Part shown: in pieces, positions 7,933 to 12,850 of the stretch | Layout of the letters: each line of letters starts with the position of its first letter | Position numbering within the stretch: position 1 is the stretch's first letter | Source: Ophiocordyceps camponoti-saundersi (nom. inval.) | Lineage: Eukaryota > Ascomycota > Sordariomycetes > Hypocreales > Ophiocordycipitaceae | Direction: 5' to 3' | NCBI GenBank assembly: GCA_003339415.1 | Contig: PDHQ01000648.1 | Span: 1-12,850 of the forward strand | Length of the DNA stretch: 12,850 nucleotides | Program-made: the position numbers and the translations under genes | Notes under the pieces: model-generated | What the model saw: the letters and a program-made list of their open reading frames with translations, nothing else | What the model was told of the DNA's origin: nothing | Database searches by the model: none

Positions 7933-8163
7933 GTCGGTAGTTAGGCTCGCAAGTAGTCGTTATCGCCGGCGGCGTTATCGCGGCGTTAGGTAGTTATAGA
8001 TAAAGGTAATAGCGGTAAGCGTAGGCAGAATTAGATATTATCGCGATTAGGAAAGAGAAGGTTATCGTAGGGAAGATAAAGTTAAGAGGGAAGAGGGGAA
8101 AAGAAGAAGACGGCTAGGTAAAGAAAACGAACGGCAAAAGAAGAAAAGATAGCCGGGAACTAT

Positions 8164-8507
8164 AACTTTAGCGTCTTCTTTATTAATTCTTTATAGATAT
8201 ATCGAAGAAGTAGGGGCTGCCGTGAAGGAAGGTGCGTTAGGGAGAGTGGCGGCGAGGGCAGAATAGAAGTAAAACGAAGCATTACGTAGTAAAAAAACCT
8301 CGAGTAAAAAAAGAGAGGCTCTTCTCTTTCGATCACGTTAAGGAAAAGAGTTCGAATAGGGGAAAAGATACTTAGTGCGTATCGAAAGTAAAGAGAAAAT
8401 AATAAGGAATTCTAAGTAATATAAGGTAATCCTTATAATTCGTAGTAATTCTAAAGGGAAGGAAAAGAATAAAAGCTATATAGCTAGGTAGCTTAACTAG
8501 CTATATA
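8164..8507. repeat. Shared segment, copy 2 of 3
   Basis: Direct-repeat partner of 7163-7490 and about 10375-10720, and the left end of tandem copy B. It is offset from copy 3 by 2211-2212 bp throughout. The best plus-strand frame, from 8195, reads R-Y-I-E-E-V-G-A-A-V-K-E-G-A-L-G-R-V-A-A and continues with R-A-E, then N-E-A-L-R-S-K-K-T-S-S-K-K after two TAG/TAA codons. This helical, charged frame is the least damaged reading of the segment. Confidence 0.8.
8477..8507. repeat. Inverted repeat with 11-bp arms
   Basis: TATATAGCTAG (8477-8487) and CTAGCTATATA (8497-8507) are perfect arms around a 9-base spacer. In copy C (about 10690-10722) the right arm is kept but the left arm is altered, so the structure is not conserved. 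It may be chance in TA-rich sequence. Confidence 0.7.
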
Positions 8508-8849
8508 AGGATACGCTTACGGCGACTACCTTTATATTTTAAAAAGCTTACGGCTACCTTAGTTATTATTCCTTAAGACTATCTATACTTTACTATAATA
8601 AATTACCGAATAGAGTATCCGTTCTAAGGTGCTGAGAGATTTATCGAATTATTTATAATTATCGTTCTTTATTACCGCCGTAATTATATAGTAAACTAAT
8701 ATCTTATTCTTTTCTATATAGAGGATTACTATTTAGCTTACCCTCCTTCTCGCCCCGAAAGCAAAAAGACTTAGACTTTTATATCCCCTAATCCTCTACG
8801 ATTAAGCTATTATACTTAAACCTACCTATTCCCTTAGTAATTATAAGAT

Positions 8850-9500
8850 TTAGATCTCCCCTTCGTTTAGCTCCTCTTTATTAAAGTCGTATATAAACGT
8901 GTCCGTGCGTCCTCGTTTACGGGGCGGCAGACCGTTAGCTACTATAAGATTATCCTCGAGCCCTATTATTTTATCGTTACTAGTTAGTATTAATAGTTAT
9001 TTAACGAGGTTAGGTCGGGATATTATACGACTAAGGCGCTTATCGAGGGAGCGACGCTAATTTATAGTAGATCGGAATTCCGTAACGATATTAAGAAGCG
9101 CCTATATAAGCTATCGTATATAGTTGGCGACGTTAGTAAGAGAGTTATTATAAGCTTCGTTCTTAGCAGCTAAGTCGTCCGCGATCTATCTAAGAGCGTT
9201 TAGGATTTAAGAAGATATATTATTCTTAATATTTTCTTATTTTTTTATAATTAAATAACGGTAGCGGCGTAAGATAGCTCTTAAGAATAGAACTTAAGAA
9301 TAGAACTTAAGAATTAAACTTATAAGTTTATATAAGAGAAAGGGGGCGAGGAGGGGGGTTTATATCTAGATAAACTAGGACGTAAATATATCGTAAGTTA
9401 CTTAAACGAGTGAATTAGCGGTATTATTATAAAAACGAAGAAAAATACCGGTAAAACGAACTGTTTAAGAGAGGCGTTCGTTTACCCTTTTCTAAGGGAT
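8850..9500 (-). pseudogene. Fossil frame of the 2.2-kb repeat, copy B
   Basis: Homologous to 6053-6690 and 11062-11720. The minus-strand frame ends at TAA 8850-8852, exactly matching the stop of the other two copies. Just before it come P-P-R-K-R-G-R-T-D-T (8907-8927 for the basic core) and the acidic tail ending G-E-I. Upstream it keeps the same order of motifs as copy A, including the D-N-L-I-V-A-N-G-L run. Two extra 13-bp units at 9280-9305 (26 bp) shift the frame relative to copy A, so the N-terminal part is out of phase. Internal TAA/TAG fit RIP. The family is not recognised, and the complementary plus frame (T-K-A-L-I-E-G-A-T-L-I) is also stop-poor. Confidence 0.4.
9280..9318. repeat. 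13-bp tandem repeat, three units
   Basis: CTTAAGAATAGAA at 9280-9292 and 9293-9305, then CTTAAGAATTAAA at 9306-9318. The same site has one unit in copy A (6482-6494) and two in copy C (11491-11516). Since 13 is not a multiple of 3, the expansions break the fossil frame and probably arose after it was dead. Confidence 0.92.
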
Positions 9501-9605
9501 AGGTATATTATAGGGCTATAAATCGCTATATTAATAAAGAATTAGATAAGATTAGTATCGATAAAGGATAACTATAAAAGGCGTTTACATACTATAATAA
9601 GAAAG

Positions 9606-9635
9606 ATAAGATCCGATAAGATCCGATAAGATCTA
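9606..9635. repeat. 10-bp tandem repeat, three units
   Basis: ATAAGATCCG twice (9606-9625) and ATAAGATCTA once (9626-9635). The matching site has six units in copy C (11801-11860) and only a degenerate trace in copy A. Confidence 0.92.
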
Positions 9636-10020
9636 ATAATAAGAAAAGGGAAGAAGAGGAAAGCAAGAAAGCAGGGAAGAAAAGAAGAAGAAGGACGCTA
9701 TACGCTATAATCTATCGTCTAGAGCGGCTAAGTCTATATCTAATTAAATGCTTAAGAAGAAAAAGCGTTATTTTAGACGAAGAGGCATACTTCTCTAAAG
9801 TCCGAAGGGAAAGAAGAAGACAGAAACGAGCGGGAAGGATAAGATAACGGGGGGGATAAAGTCGAGAGGGAAGAGAAAATATAAAGAAACGAATAGGCAC
9901 GATAAGAAGAAGATAGCTAGTTAAAGAAAGAAGAACGGGCAGAAAGAGAAGAAAACGACTAGGGACTACGCCTTAGGCGTTTTCCTTATTCGTAATTAAG
10001 GAGAGTAATAGAGAAGAAAT

Positions 10021-10260
10021 ATGCCTTCTTAAGAGAACGTCGTAGGTCGGATACTAACTGCCGAATCGTAGGTCTTCGACGACTAAATCTAGTATTTGCT
10101 TCGGAAGAGCGGAAAAGAGACTAAGATAATAATATACTATAATTTTAGGACCGTCTCCTCCCGGACCTACCTAGCCCAAGCTAGTAGATCGCGTTCTTCG
10201 CCTTCGTTAGATAAGATTTACGCTATAGTAATCTTTATAGGGTCCTTGCCGCGTATCCCC
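10021..10260 (+). pseudogene. Fossil frame with surviving ATG, copy B
   Basis: From ATG at 10021 the frame reads M-P-S-stop-E-N-V-V-G-R-I-L-T-A-E-S-stop-V-F-D and continues with few stops through N-F-R-T-V-S-S-R-T-Y-L to about 10260. Copy C has the matching start at 12074, with stops at the same two codons (TAA and TAG, likely former CAA and CAG). The shared start, shared stop positions and conserved residues between copies suggest a real former N-terminus. It lies about 1.1 kb right of the minus-strand fossil stop and on the opposite strand. I do not recognise the protein. Confidence 0.4.
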
Positions 10261-10270
10261 TATTAAATAC

Positions 10271-10281
10271 TTTTTTTTTTT
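10271..10281. repeat. Poly-T run of 11
   Basis: Eleven T after TATTAAATAC, at the end of the plus-strand fossil frame. Copy C has a longer, interrupted T-run in the same place (12328-12351), so the tract is a length-variable part of the repeat. Confidence 0.9.
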
Positions 10282-11061
10282 CCTTCGCTATAAGTTATTA
10301 ATACTTCTACGTAAGTATCTATATCCGATTACGAAAAGTAGAAGAAGAAGAAGAAGAAAATAGCCGAGTAATTTAACTTCGGCGTCTTCGTTATTTACCT
10401 TTAACAGACGTGTTAAATAAGGAGGTGCTCTTATAAAGAAAGGCGCGTAAGAGAGAGCAGTAGCAAGGGCAGGAGAGAGGTAAAACTAATTATCGCGGAG
10501 TAAAAAAGCCGTAAGAAGAAAAAAATAGCTCTTCTCGTTCGATTATACCTAGGAAAGCAACTATAATATAGGAAAAAGATACTTATAGCGAATCGAAAAA
10601 GTAGAGGAAAAAAACGAGTAATACTAAGTAATATAAGGTAATCCTCGTAATTCGTAGCAATTCTAAAAGGAAGGAAAAGAATAAGGGCTACGTAAATAGG
10701 TAGCTTAACTAGCTATATAAGGATACGCTTATAGCGATTACTTTTATATTTTAAAGGGCTTACGGCTACCTTAGTCGTTATTCCTTAAGACTATCTACAC
10801 TTTACTATAATAAATTACCGAATAGAGTATCCGTTCTAAGGTGCCGAGAGATTTATTAAATTATTCGTAATTATCGTTCTTTATTACCGCCGTAATTATA
10901 AAGTAAACTAATATCTTATCCTTTTCTATATAAAGGATTACTATCTAGCTTACCCTCCTCCTCGCCCCGAAAGTAAAAAGACTTAGACCTCTATATCCCC
11001 TAATCCTCTACGATTAAGCTATTATACTTAGACCTGCCTATTCCCCCGGTAGTTATAAGAT

Positions 11062-11720
11062 TTAGATCTCCCCTTCGTCTAGCTCCTCCTCGTTAATATC
11101 GTATATAGACGTATCCGTGCGTCCTCGTTCGCGGGGCGGCAAACTATTAGCTACTATAAAATTATCCTCGAGCCCTATTATTTTATCGTCACTAGTTAGT
11201 ATTAATAGTTATTCGACGAGGTTAAGTTAGGATATTATATAACTAAGGCGCTTATTAAAGGAGCGAAGCTAATTCGTAAAGGATCGGATTTCTATAGCGA
11301 AATTAATAAGCACCTATATAAGCTATCGTATATAGGAGGCGACGTTAGTAAGAGGGTTACTATAAGCTCCGCTCCTAGCGGTAAAGTTCTCCGCGATTTA
11401 TCTTAAAGCGTTAAGGATTTAAGAAGCTATATTATTCTCGATATTTTCTTATTTTTTATAATTAAATAATAGTCGCGATATAAGATAGCTCTTAAGAATT
11501 AAACTTAAGAATTAAACTTATAAGTATATATAAGAGAAAGGGGGATAAGGGGGTTTATATATATATAAACTAGGACGTGAATATATCGTAAGTTACTTAA
11601 ATAAGTAAATTAGCGGCGTTATTACGAAAACGAAGAAAGATACCGGTAAAACGAACCGTCTAAAAGAGGCGTTCGTTTGCCCCTTTCTAAGGGATAGGGG
11701 TATTATAGGGCTATAAATCG
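11062..11720 (-). pseudogene. Fossil frame of the 2.2-kb repeat, copy C
   Basis: Third copy of the frame at 6053 and 8850; the stop TAA is at 11062-11064, an offset of exactly 2212 from copy B. The C-terminal end is the best looking of the three: P-P-R-E-R-G-R-T-D-T-S-I-Y-D-I-N-E-E-E-L, then D-E-G-E-I and stop. The basic motif (11119-11139) has E in place of the central K, a lysine-to-glutamate change that the C-to-T process does not easily explain. One extra 13-bp unit (11491-11516 holds two) shifts the frame upstream. Function is unknown. Confidence 0.4.
11491..11516. repeat. 13-bp tandem repeat, two units
   Basis: CTTAAGAATTAAA at 11491-11503 and 11504-11516, the same locus as the three-unit repeat in copy B and the single unit in copy A. 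Confidence 0.92.
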
Positions 11721-11800
11721 CTATATTAATAGAGAAATAGATAAGATTAGTATCGATAAAGGATAATTATAAAAGGCGTCTATATGCTACGATAAGAAAG

Positions 11801-11860
11801 ATAAGATCTAATAAGATCCGATAAGATACGATAAGATCCGATAAGATCCGATAAGATCTA
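11801..11860. repeat. 10-bp tandem repeat, six units
   Basis: Six units of ATAAGATCCG or close variants (ATAAGATCTA at both ends, one ATAAGATACG). Copy B has three units here. The motif includes GATAAG, also found in every minisatellite unit at the left of the window, but the rest of the unit differs. Confidence 0.93.
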
Positions 11861-12073
11861 ATAATAAGAAAAGGGAAGAAAAGGAAAGTAAAAAGGCGGG
11901 GAAGAAAAGAAGAAGAAGGACGCTATACGCTATAACGTATCGTCTAAAGCCGCTAAGAAGAAGAAGATAACTAGATAAAGAATACGAATAGAGAGAAAAG
12001 GGGGAATACGGCCGGGTAGTACGCTATCGGTATCTTCTTTATTTATCTTTTAGGAGAATAATAGAGAAGAACT

Positions 12074-12200
12074 ATGCCTTATTAAGAGAATATCGTAGGC
12101 CGAAAGCCGACTACCGAATCGTAGGTTTTCGAAAAGCAAATATTATATTTCCTTCGATAGAGCGGAAAGAGACGAAAAGAATACCGTATTATAGCTTTAG
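12074..12200 (+). pseudogene. Fossil frame with surviving ATG, copy C
   Basis: ATG at 12074 opens M-P-Y-stop-E-N-I-V-G-R-K-P-T-T-E-S-stop-V-F-E, matching copy B from 10021 residue by residue, including the two stops. The sequence before the start is also shared (GAGAAGAA followed by ATATG or CTATG). The frames part after about 40 codons, after which the copy C frame is more damaged. The ATG is followed by CC, so its TG is in TGC context, the context that survives mutation elsewhere in the window. Confidence 0.38.
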
Positions 12201-12327
12201 AGCCGTCTCTACTTAGATATACTAGCTTAGACTAGTAGATCGTGTCCTTCGTATTTAGTCGATAAGGCTCGTGCTACTATAGTCTTTATAGGGTCCTTAC
12301 CGTGCGCTTTTAATTAAAAGCTCTGTG

Positions 12328-12351
12328 TTTTTTTTTTTTTCTTTTTTTTTT
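12328..12351. repeat. Interrupted poly-T tract
   Basis: Thirteen T, one C, then ten T, at the position of the 11-T run of copy B (10271-10281). A further run of 12 T is at 12608-12619. Confidence 0.92.
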
Positions 12352-12525
12352 ATATCCGGCTAGGCTAGTCGTATTAAGGAAGCCGAAAAAATTAGGCGGA
12401 TAGAGAAAGGTAAAGTAGAGGAGAAAGGAGAAGCTAGAAACGACCGGGAAAGATAATATCGCGGGAAGACGAAGTCGAGAGAGAAGAGGAAGTATAAAGA
12501 AATAAATAGGCAGTATCCTTTTAAC

Positions 12526-12850
12526 GTTTTCTTTATTCGTAGAGGTAGAAGCTAGAGCTAGTATAGATAATTACGACGCTTAGGGGAATTAGGCTATTAC
12601 GGCTAGCTTTTTTTTTTTTCTTTTTTTCCTCTAATTACTACTATTAGTTTGCGGAAAATCGATATACTTTCTCTCTATATATAGAGAACTGCGACGTAAC
12701 TACCCCCCCCCCCCCCCCCCTAATCCTCCTAGATTAAGTTAAGAGACTTAAATTTATCTAGTCTCTAACTCCTCCTCCGTATAGATATATCGGGGTATAG
12801 CCCTAGGTTTATTTAGGGGCTACGGGTAGTTCTTAACTACCGTAAGATAG
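12526..12850. repeat. Fourth, shortened repeat copy with 18-C run
   Basis: After a T-rich stretch, an 18-C run (12703-12720) is followed by TAATCCTCCTAGATTAAG, which matches the TAATCCTC-ACGATTAAGC motif at about 8788 and 11000 and the poly-C junction at 5975-5997. Further right, CTAACTCCTCCTCCGTATAGA resembles the start of the fossil region in copy C (CTAGCTCCTCCTCGTTAATA). The leader between shared segment and poly-C is much shorter than in B and C. The copy runs out of the window. No gene is seen in this stretch. Confidence 0.55.

Larger units (their letters stand above)
8164..10374. repeat. Tandem 2.2-kb repeat, copy B
   Basis: Copy B and copy C are head to tail. Three independent anchors give the same offset: the shared segment (8164 to 10375), CTAAGTAAT (8412 to 10624) and CGTCCTCGTT (8908 to 11120), that is 2211-2212 bp. 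From 8164 to about 9280 the two copies show almost no net indel, with differences mostly C/T and G/A. Right of that, the copies differ by the 13-bp and 10-bp tandem repeats and by a block of about 160 bp near 9725-9960 that is present here and shortened in C. This is a segmental tandem array rather than scattered insertions. Confidence 0.85.
10375..12525. repeat. Tandem 2.2-kb repeat, copy C
   Basis: Starts with shared-segment copy 3 (about 10375-10720) and follows copy B in order: leader with TTTACTATAATAAATTACCG at 10801-10820, TAATCCTCTACGATTAAGC near 11000, minus-strand fossil, 13-bp and 10-bp repeats, purine-rich stretch, ATG fossil, poly-T. Right of the poly-T, 12352-12510 matches 6975-7140 of copy A (GAAGCCGAAA, then AGGCGGATAGA), a block that copy B has mostly lost. 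The end near 12525 is approximate. Confidence 0.82.
3347..12850. other. RIP-mutated, gene-poor region
   Basis: CA and TG are nearly absent while TA and CG are frequent. In 3875-4334 (460 bp) I find no CA and no TG, although CG occurs many times. This fits cytosine-to-thymine change at CpA on both strands, the preferred RIP site in many filamentous ascomycetes, and does not fit CpG methylation decay. As expected, stop codons TAA and TAG (from CAA, CAG and TGG) stud every frame, and ATG is rare. No open frame of convincing gene length starting with ATG exists here. A 62-codon minus-strand frame at 9712-9900 starts with GTG and is only the complement of purine-rich DNA. Confidence 0.9.

Noticed and set aside
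8477..8507. Functional operator or terminator at the TATATAGCTAG inverted repeat
   Set aside because: The left arm is not kept in copy C, and such words are common by chance in TA-rich RIP DNA.
9712..9900. 62-codon minus-strand open frame
   Set aside because: It starts with GTG and is the complement of purine-rich DNA, so its Leu/Phe/Ser/Arg content reflects base composition; copies A and C do not keep it.
3347..12850. tRNA or rRNA genes
   Set aside because: I saw no cloverleaf with intact A and B box sequences and no conserved rRNA motif; surviving GC-rich patches are too short.

Overview
No intact gene is visible in this window. Base use points to heterochromatic, repeat-rich DNA of a filamentous ascomycete fungus. 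From about 3,350 onward the dinucleotides CA and TG are almost missing, while TA and CG are both common. For example, 3875-4334 contains no CA and no TG at all. Loss of CpA with CpG kept is the known mark of repeat-induced point mutation (RIP), which turns CpA into TpA in duplicated fungal DNA. The species cannot be named from this sequence.

Layout. Positions 1 to about 3,346 are a minisatellite of about 87 head-to-tail 36-bp units, already under way at the left edge of the window. Where two units meet, the consensus forms an 18-bp perfect palindrome, TTATCCCCTAGGGGATAA. Ten short insertions made from half of that palindrome break the phase between 511 and 2107; the block from 2108 to 3289 is unbroken. 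Positions 3406 to about 4140 (minus strand) hold a decayed retrotransposon Gag-like reading frame. Positions 4141-5950 hold little except a 22-bp near-palindrome at 5318-5339. From about 5,950 to the end lies a tandem, partly rearranged array of a larger repeat with a period near 2.2 kb. It has one divergent copy (A, about 5950-7490), two good copies (B, 8164-10374; C, 10375 to about 12525) and the start of a fourth, shortened copy at the right edge. A less mutated stretch with its own decayed frame (7568-7940) sits between A and B.

Each good copy of the 2.2-kb repeat carries, left to right: a shared 330-bp segment, an AT-rich leader, a fossil frame of about 210 codons that is best read on the minus strand and ends at a TAA conserved in all three copies, a 13-bp and a 10-bp tandem repeat whose copy numbers differ between copies, purine-rich DNA coding for Lys/Glu/Arg if read on the plus strand, and a second plus-strand fossil frame starting at a surviving ATG. 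I do not recognise the protein families of these fossils.

The most interesting signals are two. First, the CA/TG sites that survive are mostly in GCA/TGC context, and the minisatellite shows the same rule: its GCA is almost invariant while its ACA sites vary. Second, the minisatellite has a palindromic junction with RIP-like variants in its arms. All counts were made by hand and should be recomputed.
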